Source: Anaerolineae bacterium | Lineage (GTDB): Bacteria; Chloroflexota; Anaerolineae; 4572-78; NAK82 | NCBI GenBank assembly: GCA_030598425.1 | Contig: JAUVPY010000245.1 | Span: forward strand, 1 to 5,132 | Direction: 5' to 3' | Length of the DNA stretch: 5,132 bases | Shown: piece after piece, positions 1-5,132 of the stretch | Numbering within the stretch: the first letter of the stretch is position 1 | Layout of the letters: every line of letters starts with the position of its first letter | The notes under the pieces: generated by a model | Database searches by the model: none | Seen by the model: the letters and a program-made list of their open reading frames with translations, nothing else | What the model was told of the DNA's origin: nothing | Made by a program: the position numbers and the translations under genes

Positions 1-1
1 C

Positions 2-1849
2 CCGCATCTCCATAGACTGGGCACTGCGGATTGGAATACAGTCAAGCGGCGAGCCAAACGGGCTGTCGAGGAAATCGCCTCCGAACTATTGGAAATCTAT
101 GCCGCCCGCGAGATCGCGACAGGACATTCCTTTGCGGGTGACACCTCCTGGCAGCAAGAACTGGAAGCGGCCTTTCCTTACGTCGAAACCGAGGATCAAC
201 TGCGTGCCATAGAACAGGTGAAGGGGGATATGGAAAAGTCCAAGCCGATGGACCGTCTGATTTGTGGTGATGTCGGCTATGGCAAAACCGAGGTGGCCTT
301 GCGCGCGGCCTTCAAGGCAACGATGGACAGCCTGCAGGTAGCCGTCCTGGTACCGACCACAGTGCTCGCTCAGCAGCACTATCAAACCTTTGTCGAGCGA
401 CTGAAACCCTACCCGGTCTTCGTCGAGATGCTCTCCCGCTTTCGCTCCAGAAAAGAGCAGAAACAGATTCTGGAAGGGATGCGCAATGGCAGAGTTGACA
501 TTGTCATTGGCACTCACCGGCTATTACAAAAAGACATAGGATTTAGGAATCTGGGGCTGCTTATCATCGACGAGGAACAACGCTTTGGTGTGAGCCACAA
601 GGAGCGGCTGAAGAAGATGCGTACTGAGATGGACGTGCTGACACTCACCGCCACGCCCATCCCCCGCACGCTTCATATGTCGCTGACCGGCGTGCGCGAT
701 ATGAGCACGATCGACACACCGCCGGAGGAACGGCTGCCGATAAAGACAACTGTGACAGAATACGACGAAACCCTCATCCGGACTGCCGTATTACGCGAGT
801 TGGATCGAGGTGGGCAGGTTTACTTCGTCCACAATCGGGTGATGGGCATTGAACAGATGGCACAACGCGTGTCCAGGATCGTGCCTGAAGCGAGCTTTGC
901 CATAGCCCACGGCCAGACGCGCGAACGGCAGCTTGAGCAGGTTATGATGGACTTTATGGAGGGCAAGAGTGACGTGCTGGTCTGCACCTCCATCATTGAG
1001 AGTGGCCTTGATATCCCAAACGCTAACACGATCATCATCAACCGGGCCGACCGCTTTGGGCTGGCTCAGCTCTACCAACTACGCGGGCGTGTGGGACGAG
1101 GGGCTGTGCGAGCTTACGCCTACCTACTCACACCAAAAAACTACGAATTGGGTGAGTCAGCCCACAAACGCCTAGAGGCTATCGCGGAGGCCAGTGAGTT
1201 GGGCGCTGGCTTCCGCATTGCCATGCGTGACCTGGAGATACGCGGAGCGGGCGAACTGCTTGGCGCGCGCCAGCACGGCCATATTGCCGCCGTTGGTTTC
1301 GACCTGTACTGCCGCCTGTTGGCACAAGCAGTGCGCGAGGTAAAGGGCGAAACGCCAGAGATGGTCACCGGCGAAGAAGCACTCGCTTATCTCACACCGT
1401 TGAGCGAGGGCGTCCAAATCAATCTGCCGCTACCCGTCTATCTTCCCGAAGACTACGTCCCCGACGAGTCCCTTCGCCTGCACCTTTATCGGCGGCTGGC
1501 TGGGCTACTTACTCAGGACGAGATAACGGCAATGGCTCAGGAATTGGAGGACCGCTTCGGTGAGTTGCCAGAGCCGGTCGCCAACCTACTTTATCAATTG
1601 CAGTTGAAAGTGCTGGCAGTCGAATCAGGTGTGCAGGCCATCAACGTTGATTCTGGACAAATTGTTATCAAAGCCGAAGGACTGGAGGCCCTGGACCGGG
1701 CGGGCCTTCAGCGCCGACTTGGTTCTCAAATCCGGGTCAGCCGGCGGCAAATATGGATGCCGCTGCATCCCAATCCATCGCTTTGGCAGGCTGAACTCGA
1801 GAAAACCCTACGCCTGATGCGGCGAATGATGTACGACCCCGGCGGATGA
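2..1849 (+). CDS. mfd: Transcription-repair coupling factor Mfd, C-terminal part (5' end outside window)
   Basis: Mfd is a cytoplasmic ATP-dependent DNA translocase. It pushes stalled RNA polymerase off damaged template and recruits nucleotide excision repair through UvrA. The frame is open from base 2, so the gene starts upstream; about 615 residues are visible against roughly 1,100-1,200 for the family, so the UvrB-like and RNA-polymerase-binding N-terminal domains are missing from view. The TTG at 89 is internal: the bases before it encode the usual linker ([10 protein letters not shown], then YAARE). Superfamily 2 helicase motifs appear in order: Q-like ETEDQLRAI (185-211), Walker [10 protein letters not shown] (266-292), DEEQ box (569-580), TATPIPRT (647-670), [12 protein letters not shown] (986-1021) and QLRGRVGR (1076-1099). 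Next come [13 protein letters not shown] and the C-terminal D7 autoinhibitory domain (about 1406-1710). The RecG-like motor alone could suggest RecG, but D7 and the YAARE linker identify Mfd. The stop is TGA at 1847, and I see no terminator directly after it. Confidence 0.97.
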   Translation, partial: PHLHRLGTADWNTVKRRAKRAVEEIASELLEIYAAREIATGHSFAGDTSWQQELEAAFPYVETEDQLRAIEQVKGDMEKSKPMDRLICGDVGYGKTEVALRAAFKATMDSLQVAVLVPTTVLAQQHYQTFVERLKPYPVFVEMLSRFRSRKEQKQILEGMRNGRVDIVIGTHRLLQKDIGFRNLGLLIIDEEQRFGVSHKERLKKMRTEMDVLTLTATPIPRTLHMSLTGVRDMSTIDTPPEERLPIKTTVTEYDETLIRTAVLRELDRGGQVYFVHNRVMGIEQMAQRVSRIVPEASFAIAHGQTRERQLEQVMMDFMEGKSDVLVCTSIIESGLDIPNANTIIINRADRFGLAQLYQLRGRVGRGAVRAYAYLLTPKNYELGESAHKRLEAIAEASELGAGFRIAMRDLEIRGAGELLGARQHGHIAAVGFDLYCRLLAQAVREVKGETPEMVTGEEALAYLTPLSEGVQINLPLPVYLPEDYVPDESLRLHLYRRLAGLLTQDEITAMAQELEDRFGELPEPVANLLYQLQLKVLAVESGVQAINVDSGQIVIKAEGLEALDRAGLQRRLGSQIRVSRRQIWMPLHPNPSLWQAELEKTLRLMRRMMYDPGG

Positions 1850-1886
1850 TATTCCCAAGCGCAATAGGAAATTCTTACTAGTCAGA

Positions 1887-1910
1887 GGGTTGAAACCCAT
1901 TTCGTGAAAT
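1887..1910. promoter_or_regulatory. Two adjacent inverted repeats over the promoter (possible operator)
   Basis: GGGTTGAAACCC (1887-1898) has 5-bp arms around a 2-bp centre and covers the -35 box. ATTTCGTGAAAT (1899-1910), directly next to it, has the same geometry (5-bp arms, 2-bp centre) and fills the spacer up to the -10 box. Two side-by-side dyads inside a promoter are the placement expected for repressor binding. Short dyads also arise by chance and I recognise no known operator, so this is a suggestion only. Confidence 0.3.
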
Positions 1911-1918
1911 GTTATAAT
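1890..1918 (+). promoter_or_regulatory. Sigma70-like promoter upstream of the response regulator
   Basis: TTGAAA (1890-1895) and a perfect TATAAT (1913-1918) are separated by exactly 17 bp, which is close to the housekeeping sigma consensus (11 of 12 bases). Transcription would begin near 1925. The promoter lies 41 bases after the mfd stop and points at the response regulator gene, so that gene need not depend on mfd read-through. Confidence 0.72.
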
Positions 1919-1970
1919 TGATTAAGGGAAGCTTAGCACTCCTTCAGGCCGAATCCTGCTCGCAGGTCCT

Positions 1971-2003
1971 CTATGGGGGCTATGTCAGTCTCAGCCCCCA
2001 TAG
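1971..2003 (+). repeat. Perfect 11-bp inverted repeat (hairpin) in the leader
   Basis: CTATGGGGGCT (1971-1981) pairs perfectly with AGCCCCCATAG (1993-2003) across an 11-base loop. The stem holds five consecutive G-C pairs and one more, so it should be very stable in RNA. The bases after it are GAGCAACG, with no T-run, so it is not a standard intrinsic terminator. It lies about 100 bases before the response regulator start. Confidence 0.75.
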
Positions 2004-2090
2004 GAGCAACGTCGATCCAACTATCAGTTTGTAGAAGCGTACACTTAACAACTCACGCATTTTCATTCGTCCTACGTTGCCCAGTTCGAC

Positions 2091-2097
2091 GGAAAGG
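2091..2097 (+). promoter_or_regulatory. Ribosome binding site that sets the response regulator start
   Basis: GGAAAGG ends 9 bases before the ATG at 2107. The longer frame opening at TTG 2077 has no such site and adds ten residues that do not belong to a receiver domain, so the ATG at 2107 is preferred. Confidence 0.7.
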
Positions 2098-2106
2098 CGG
2101 CACGTT

Positions 2107-2475
2107 ATGCCAACCATTTTGTTTGTCGAAGACACCACTGAACAACGTGACCTGGTGGCCATGTTTCTTGGAATGAATGGCTACCAGGTTGAAGTCGCCA
2201 ACGACGGGATCGAGGGACTGACCCAGGCGCGGAAGTTGCGGCCGGATCTCATTCTGCTTGATCTGGGCATGCCGAAAATGGACGGCTATCAAATGATGGA
2301 AGAATTGCGCGTCGACGAGACGCTAAGAGACACACCCGTGGTCGTGATCTCGGCTTGGGCGGCTGCCAAACACCGCGAGCAGGCAGAGGCTGCCGGCGCT
2401 GACGCTTTCATTACCAAACCCTTTGAGCTGACCCACATCTTAACGATGGTCCAGAAGTACGTGCCCCTAGATTGA
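2107..2475 (+). CDS. Single-domain response regulator (CheY-like receiver)
   Basis: This 122-residue protein is a complete receiver domain with no output domain. Such proteins take a phosphoryl group from a histidine kinase and act in the cytoplasm by binding a partner protein. All key residues are present: the acidic pair Glu8-Asp9 in ILFVED, the phospho-acceptor Asp52 in LILLDLGMP, the switch Ser82 in VVVISA, and Lys104 in ITKPF with Phe101 as the aromatic switch position. The start is ATG 2107, giving MPTILFVED directly. It has its own promoter (1890-1918) and its own terminator (2502-2536), so it is probably monocistronic. No kinase lies in the window, so it is an orphan here and its partner cannot be named. 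It resembles the stand-alone receivers of the CheY, DivK and Spo0F type, but nothing in the sequence assigns it to one of them. Confidence 0.95.
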   Translation: MPTILFVEDTTEQRDLVAMFLGMNGYQVEVANDGIEGLTQARKLRPDLILLDLGMPKMDGYQMMEELRVDETLRDTPVVVISAWAAAKHREQAEAAGADAFITKPFELTHILTMVQKYVPLD

Positions 2476-2501
2476 TCAACTCCATCTCTAAGAACCTTGG
2501 T

Positions 2502-2536
2502 AGACCCCAGGGGTTCACCCCCCCCTGGGGTCTTTT
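2502..2536 (+). terminator. Intrinsic terminator after the response regulator
   Basis: AGACCCCAGGGG (2502-2513) pairs perfectly over 12 bp with CCCCTGGGGTCT (2522-2533). The loop has 8 bases (2514-2521), and the stem runs straight into TTTT (2533-2536). It begins 26 bases after the stop codon at 2475. The T-run is short but the stem is very GC-rich. It separates the response regulator from the next transcription unit. Confidence 0.88.
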
Positions 2537-2572
2537 CCTGAGATTTGGGACAGACCCGAGGAAGTTCGCACA

Positions 2573-2600
2573 TTGCGTCTGGATTCGTTTGTGGTACAAT
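2573..2600 (+). promoter_or_regulatory. Probable promoter of the lipoprotein-rfbB unit
   Basis: TACAAT (2595-2600) matches the -10 box at five of six positions and is preceded by TGG (2592-2594), an extended -10 signature. A weak -35 box, TTGCGT (2573-2578), sits 16 bp upstream. It lies after the terminator and before the lipoprotein start, which is where a promoter is needed. Transcription would begin near 2607, leaving a leader of about 70 bases. Confidence 0.55.
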
Positions 2601-2678
2601 AATGCTTCTGATCGCAAAGCAGGAGACCGACCCCACGGTTATGATCTCAGGAAGTGCGCTACGAGAAAGGATTTAGTG

Positions 2679-2738
2679 ATGAAAAGACAGATCGTTATGG
2701 TTGCTGTCATCGGAATTATTCCCTTACTGGCAGCCTGC
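2679..2738 (+). other. Lipoprotein signal peptide and lipobox
   Basis: The encoded start is Met-Lys-Arg, then a hydrophobic stretch of about 14 residues, then Leu-Ala-Ala-Cys with Cys20 at 2736-2738. This is a standard type II signal peptide: Lgt would lipidate Cys20 and LspA would cut before it. The residue after Cys is Gly, not Asp. The Thr/Pro-rich tether after it is typical of surface lipoproteins. Confidence 0.88.
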
Positions 2739-3989
2739 GGGCCAGCAACCCCGCTGATTACAGCAGAGCCAACCGACACGCCTGAAGCTATAGTCGCTTC
2801 GCCCACAACCCCAGCAACGGATACCCCTGCTGCTATCTCCGAGGAGGCCACGGAGCCCGAGCCAGTGGCGGCCTTCCCCACACCCCATCCCAACCCCGAA
2901 TGTGTAGTGGAACCTATCCCTGAAGATCCGAACATCCCCCTGGCAACCGCTGATGAATGGTCAAAGGGGCCTGACGACGCGGCGGTTACCCTAGTAGAAT
3001 ACGGTGACTTCCAGTGACCAGGCTGCGCAGGGGTGGTTCCCCTGGTTGAGCGTCTGGTAGACGCTTACGGTGATCAACTGAGAGTAGTATACCGCCACTT
3101 TCCTTTGGTCTCTATTCACGACAAGGCTGTGATCACTGCTGAAGCTTCCGAGGCGGCCGGCGCCCAAGGCGCTTTCTGGGAAATGCACGACCTGCTCTAC
3201 GAACGGCAGCAGGCGTGGGCTTCAACGCCGGTAGATGAGATGCCGGAATTGCTCTCCGGTTACGCTGAAGAGCTGGGCCTGGACACAGAGGCGTTTGACG
3301 AGATGTTAGCTAGCGGTACCTACACCGACAAAATTATGACCGCGTATAACGATGCGGGCGCCGCGGGCCTGGGGGGCACCCCCAGCTTCGTGGCTTCCGG
3401 CGTTCGCTATCCATCTCAACAATGGGGGCTCTCCTACCAAGGGCTGGCCGCCTTCGTGCAAATGATGGCCATGAAGGAACGCCAGTTCGATGCCCCACCG
3501 CCCCAAGTCATTGAGGAAGGCAAGCAATACGAGGCCGTCATCGAAACTGAAAAAGGGGACGTCGTGATTGAACTCTTCGCCGACCAAACTCCAGTTTCGG
3601 TCAATAGCTTTGCGTATTTGGCCGACCAGGGTTGGTACGACGACACGATTTTCCACCGGGTGATTCCCGGCTTTATGGCGCAGACCGGTGATCCCAGCGC
3701 CACAGGCATTGGCTGGCCTGGCTATCGCTGCTCCGACGAACTGGATCCCGAGCTGACCTTCGACGGCCCCGGGGTGCTAGGTATGGCTAACAGCGGCCCC
3801 GATACCAATGGCAGTCAATTCTTCATTACCTTTGAAGCTCAGCCCAGCCTCGACGGGCGGCACACCGTTTTTGGTCACGTCATCGAGGGCATGGACGTGG
3901 TAGAAGCTCTAAGTGCCAGAGACCCACAGGCCGTCTCGCCCGATGAGCCAGGGGATCGTGTTTTGACCATCACTGTTAAAGAGAAGTAA
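2679..3989 (+). CDS. Predicted selenoprotein: lipoprotein with DsbA-like thioredoxin domain fused to a cyclophilin-type peptidyl-prolyl isomerase (in-frame TGA read as Sec113)
   Basis: Read through the TGA at 3015, this is one 436-residue protein. Residues 1-20 are a lipoprotein signal with lipobox LAAC (Cys20). A Thr/Pro/Glu-rich linker (about 21-72) leads to Cys75. A DsbA-like thioredoxin fold (about 95-275) begins [10 protein letters not shown], followed by Sec113-Pro-Gly-Cys116 where relatives have CPxC, then VVYRHFPL and the cis-Pro loop GTPSF (233-237). A cyclophilin domain (about 284-436) shows [14 protein letters not shown] (325-338, catalytic Arg327) and [15 protein letters not shown] (371-385). 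The inferred job is thiol-disulfide exchange plus proline isomerisation on proteins outside the membrane. The start is ATG 2679, with AGAAAGGA (2664-2671) 7 bases before it; the frame extending upstream crosses the terminator and lacks a signal. No other in-frame stop occurs before TAA 3987. rfbB follows after 22 bases. The alternative is a gene broken by one nonsense change or a read error. Confidence 0.78.
3015..3017 (+). other. In-frame TGA, probable selenocysteine codon (Sec113)
   Basis: The codons around it read Tyr-Gly-Asp-Phe-Gln-TGA-Pro-Gly-Cys-Ala. In thioredoxin-fold proteins of the DsbA type this position is the nucleophilic Cys of CxxC. TGA differs from the Cys codons TGC and TGT by one base and is the Sec codon. 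The next base is C, a context where UGA termination is weak, as in the E. coli fdhF Sec site. The frame is the same on both sides, with no shift. Confidence 0.72.
3028..3044 (+). promoter_or_regulatory. Candidate bacterial SECIS hairpin
   Basis: CAGGGG (3028-3033) pairs perfectly with CCCCTG (3039-3044) around the loop UGGUU (3034-3038). The loop begins 16 bases after the TGA and has G at its second position. From memory, bacterial SECIS models ask for a loop about 16-37 nt after the UGA with a G in the first two loop bases, so it just fits. Weaker pairing can lengthen the stem downward: GCU 3022-3024 with AGC 3049-3051, and CG 3026-3027 with UG 3047-3048. SelB would bind this loop. I could not fold it computationally. 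Confidence 0.55.
3047..3067 (+). promoter_or_regulatory. Second hairpin downstream of the TGA, with a similar loop
   Basis: AGCGTCT (3049-3055) pairs perfectly with AGACGCT (3059-3065). A G-U pair (3048 with 3066) and a U-A pair (3047 with 3067) extend it to nine pairs around the loop GGU. If the top U-A pair opens, the loop is UGGUA, almost the same as the UGGUU loop of the first hairpin. Its loop begins 38 bases after the TGA, slightly outside the usual SECIS window. It may support or compete with the first hairpin, or be chance within coding sequence. Confidence 0.4.
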
Positions 3990-4011
3990 TCAAACAGGAA
4001 CCTGAAACCCT

Positions 4012-5043
4012 ATGAAGAATCTGCTTATCGCGGGTGGAGCGGGTTTCATTGGCTCCAACTTCGTGCACTACGCCTTGGAGACTTACCCCGATTATCGGGT
4101 GATTGTCTTCGACAAATTGACCTATGCTGGCAACGTGGATAATCTCGAAGATGTTAGCACAGACCCACGCTATGCCTTTGTGCCGGGCGACATCTGCGAC
4201 ACCGAGGCGGTGAACAATGTAATGAGCGAGCACGAGATTGATACCATCGTGAACTTCGCCGCCGATACACATGTAGATCGCTCGCTGATGGATCCAGGGA
4301 CTTTCATCCAAACCGATGTCTACGGCACCTACGTCTTGCTGGAAGCTGCCAAGGAATTCGAAGTAGAACGATATCACCAGATCAGCACCGACGAGGTATA
4401 CGGTGAGGTTCTGGAGGGTCGCTCGACCGAGGAGGACCGCCTGCACACACGTAGCCCCTACTCGGCCAGCAAGGCCGGTGGTGACCTGATGTGCCTGGCT
4501 TATTTCACCAGTTTCGATGTGCCCGTTACCATTACGCGGGGCAGCAACAACATCGGCCCTTACCAATACCCGGAGAAGGTTGTCCCACTCTTCATCACCA
4601 ATGCCATCGATGACATCCCCTTACCGCTCTATGGCGATGGCTCACAAATGCGTGACTATCAATATGTGCGAGACCACTGTGAAGGAATTGACACGGTATT
4701 GCGTCGAGGTCAGCCTGGTGAGATGTACAACCTGGGAACGGGTGTTGAAACGCGCAACATCGATATGGCGCACCTCATCCTCAAATTGCTGGGCAAGCCA
4801 GAGAGCTTGATCCAATCCATAACCGACCGCCCTGGTCACGACCGCCGCTACGCTCTGGACTGCCGCAGAATCCAGGCCTTAGGTTGGCAGAGCCGCCATG
4901 ACTTTGAGGAGGCTATCGAAGAAACGGTACGCTGGTACGTTGACAACGAGTGGTGGTGGCGCAAGATCAAGAGTGGCGCACATTACGAAGAGTACTACGA
5001 ACGCCAATACGCCGGTCGGGAGATTGGCCTGAGGTTAGCCTAG
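4012..5043 (+). CDS. rfbB: dTDP-glucose 4,6-dehydratase
   Basis: RfbB (RmlB) is a cytoplasmic NAD-dependent enzyme that converts dTDP-glucose to dTDP-4-keto-6-deoxyglucose. This is the second step toward dTDP-L-rhamnose and other deoxysugars of surface glycans. The 343-residue length is normal for the family. Visible are the extended-SDR nucleotide-binding motif GGAGFIGSN (8-16), the ribose-binding Asp34 in VFDKLTYAGN, NFAADTHVDRS, the dehydratase triad Thr126-Asp127-Glu128 in STDEVYG, the catalytic pair Tyr150/Lys154 in YSASKAGGD, NNIGPYQYPEKVVP, YGDG with Arg214-Asp215, and DRPGHDRRYA (272-281). The TDE triad separates it from UDP-galactose epimerases. The start is ATG 4012; AGGA (3996-3999) lies 12 bases before it, a slightly long spacing. 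It follows the lipoprotein by 22 bases with no terminator or promoter between, so the two are probably co-transcribed. Partner genes rmlA, rmlC and rmlD are not in the window. Confidence 0.96.
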   Translation: MKNLLIAGGAGFIGSNFVHYALETYPDYRVIVFDKLTYAGNVDNLEDVSTDPRYAFVPGDICDTEAVNNVMSEHEIDTIVNFAADTHVDRSLMDPGTFIQTDVYGTYVLLEAAKEFEVERYHQISTDEVYGEVLEGRSTEEDRLHTRSPYSASKAGGDLMCLAYFTSFDVPVTITRGSNNIGPYQYPEKVVPLFITNAIDDIPLPLYGDGSQMRDYQYVRDHCEGIDTVLRRGQPGEMYNLGTGVETRNIDMAHLILKLLGKPESLIQSITDRPGHDRRYALDCRRIQALGWQSRHDFEEAIEETVRWYVDNEWWWRKIKSGAHYEEYYERQYAGREIGLRLA

Positions 5044-5132
5044 AGGATCACGTCGATTGACCACTTATGCCATTATGGGCCGAATTTGGAGATGCGAGGC
5101 ACCCTGGTGGTCTGTCTGATTGAAAGATATCG
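5044..5132. other. 3' edge of window, no supported gene
   Basis: No terminator hairpin follows rfbB here. An ATG at 5092 opens a frame that runs off the end of the window (13 codons plus 2 bases visible, beginning MRGTLVVCLIERY). The only purine-rich bases before it, TTGGAG, touch the ATG and so are badly spaced as a ribosome binding site. I cannot tell whether it is a gene start. Confidence 0.3.

Larger units (their letters stand above)
1925..2106 (+). promoter_or_regulatory. Long structured 5' leader of the response regulator mRNA
   Basis: The inferred transcript carries about 180 untranslated bases before the ATG at 2107. Seen in it are a small dyad CCTGCTCGCAGG (1955-1966), then a perfect 11-bp stem (1971-1981 with 1993-2003), then an unstructured-looking stretch up to the Shine-Dalgarno site. 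No persuasive coding frame lies here, and the short frames present are not preceded by ribosome binding sites. I do not recognise a known riboswitch class or a small RNA such as 6S or SRP RNA. It could be a leader that controls translation, or an unrecognised small RNA gene. Confidence 0.4.

Noticed and set aside
86..517. 143-codon open frame on the minus strand opposite mfd
   Set aside because: It lies opposite conserved Mfd motifs, with no recognisable product, so it is a shadow of mfd.
1971..2003. Leader hairpin as an mfd terminator
   Set aside because: No T-run follows the stem, and it lies downstream of the promoter for the next gene. It is more likely a leader structure.
1973..2176. 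Plus-strand short frame overlapping the leader and the response regulator start
   Set aside because: It runs out of frame into the receiver gene, has no convincing ribosome binding site and encodes no recognisable protein.
2289..2636. Minus-strand frame across the response regulator end and terminator
   Set aside because: It passes through the terminator hairpin and has no recognisable domain. It is a shadow frame.
2472..2678. N-terminal extension of the lipoprotein frame up to 2472
   Set aside because: This stretch crosses the intrinsic terminator and the promoter and encodes nothing recognisable. ATG 2679 has a good ribosome binding site and gives a clean lipoprotein signal.
3015..3017. 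Genome-wide recoding of TGA to Trp or Gly
   Set aside because: TGA terminates the mfd (1847-1849) and response regulator (2473-2475) genes at natural family lengths, no other internal TGA is needed, and TGG encodes Trp throughout. The position calls for Cys, not Trp or Gly.
3018..3045. Alternative pairing of CCAGG (3018-3022) with CCTGG (3041-3045) as the SECIS stem
   Set aside because: It is only 5 bp with an 18-base loop and competes with the more compact CAGGGG/CCCCTG stem, which should be favoured.
3033..3989. A separate gene starting at GTG 3033, downstream of the TGA
   Set aside because: The purine-rich bases AGGGG touch the GTG with no spacing, the start would fall inside the DsbA-like domain just after its active site, and the product would lack an export signal. 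It is in the same frame as the upstream half, which fits read-through.
3976..4566. 196-codon open frame on the minus strand opposite rfbB
   Set aside because: It mirrors a well-supported conserved gene, shows no family motifs, and is explained by codon composition of rfbB.
1..5132. CRISPR arrays, insertion sequences, tRNA or rRNA genes
   Set aside because: I read for spaced direct repeats, transposase motifs with terminal repeats, and tRNA or rRNA signatures, and found none.

Overview
The window is a stretch of bacterial chromosome, moderately GC-rich by eye, with four genes all on the + strand and ordinary housekeeping-type signals (sigma70-like promoters, an intrinsic terminator, Shine-Dalgarno sites). 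I infer a Chloroflexota (Anaerolineae-like) source. The reason is the style of the lipoprotein, with its Thr/Pro/Glu-rich linker after the lipobox and its oxidoreductase-cyclophilin layout. No marker gene here proves this. TGA is used as a true stop (end of the mfd and response-regulator genes) and TGG encodes Trp, so the genetic code is standard.

Layout. Positions 2-1849 hold the C-terminal half or so of Mfd, the transcription-repair coupling factor; its start lies before the window. A 257-base gap follows, with a near-consensus promoter (1890-1918) and a leader of about 180 nt containing a perfect 11-bp hairpin. It leads into a single-domain response regulator (2107-2475), closed by a strong intrinsic terminator (2502-2536). 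A second promoter (2573-2600) precedes a lipoprotein gene (2679-3989). A gene for dTDP-glucose 4,6-dehydratase (rfbB/rmlB, 4012-5043) begins 22 bases later and is probably co-transcribed with it. The last 89 bases hold no gene I can support.

The main point of interest is the lipoprotein gene. A plain ORF caller would break it into two pieces, because an in-frame TGA (3015-3017) sits in it. That TGA falls exactly on the first Cys of the CxxC active site of a DsbA-like thioredoxin fold (Phe-Gln-UGA-Pro-Gly-Cys). The frame then stays open for a further 323 codons through the rest of the DsbA-like domain and a cyclophilin-type prolyl isomerase domain. Two hairpins with UGGU-type loops follow the TGA closely, the first at the spacing expected for a bacterial SECIS element. 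The best reading is a selenocysteine-containing, membrane-anchored DsbA-like/cyclophilin fusion (436 residues, Sec113), which would join thiol-disulfide chemistry and proline isomerisation in one extracytoplasmic folding factor. A nonsense mutation or a sequencing error is the main alternative.

The genes do not form one obvious pathway. Mfd is DNA repair, the response regulator is an orphan signalling protein with its own promoter and terminator, and the folding lipoprotein and RfbB both relate to the cell envelope.
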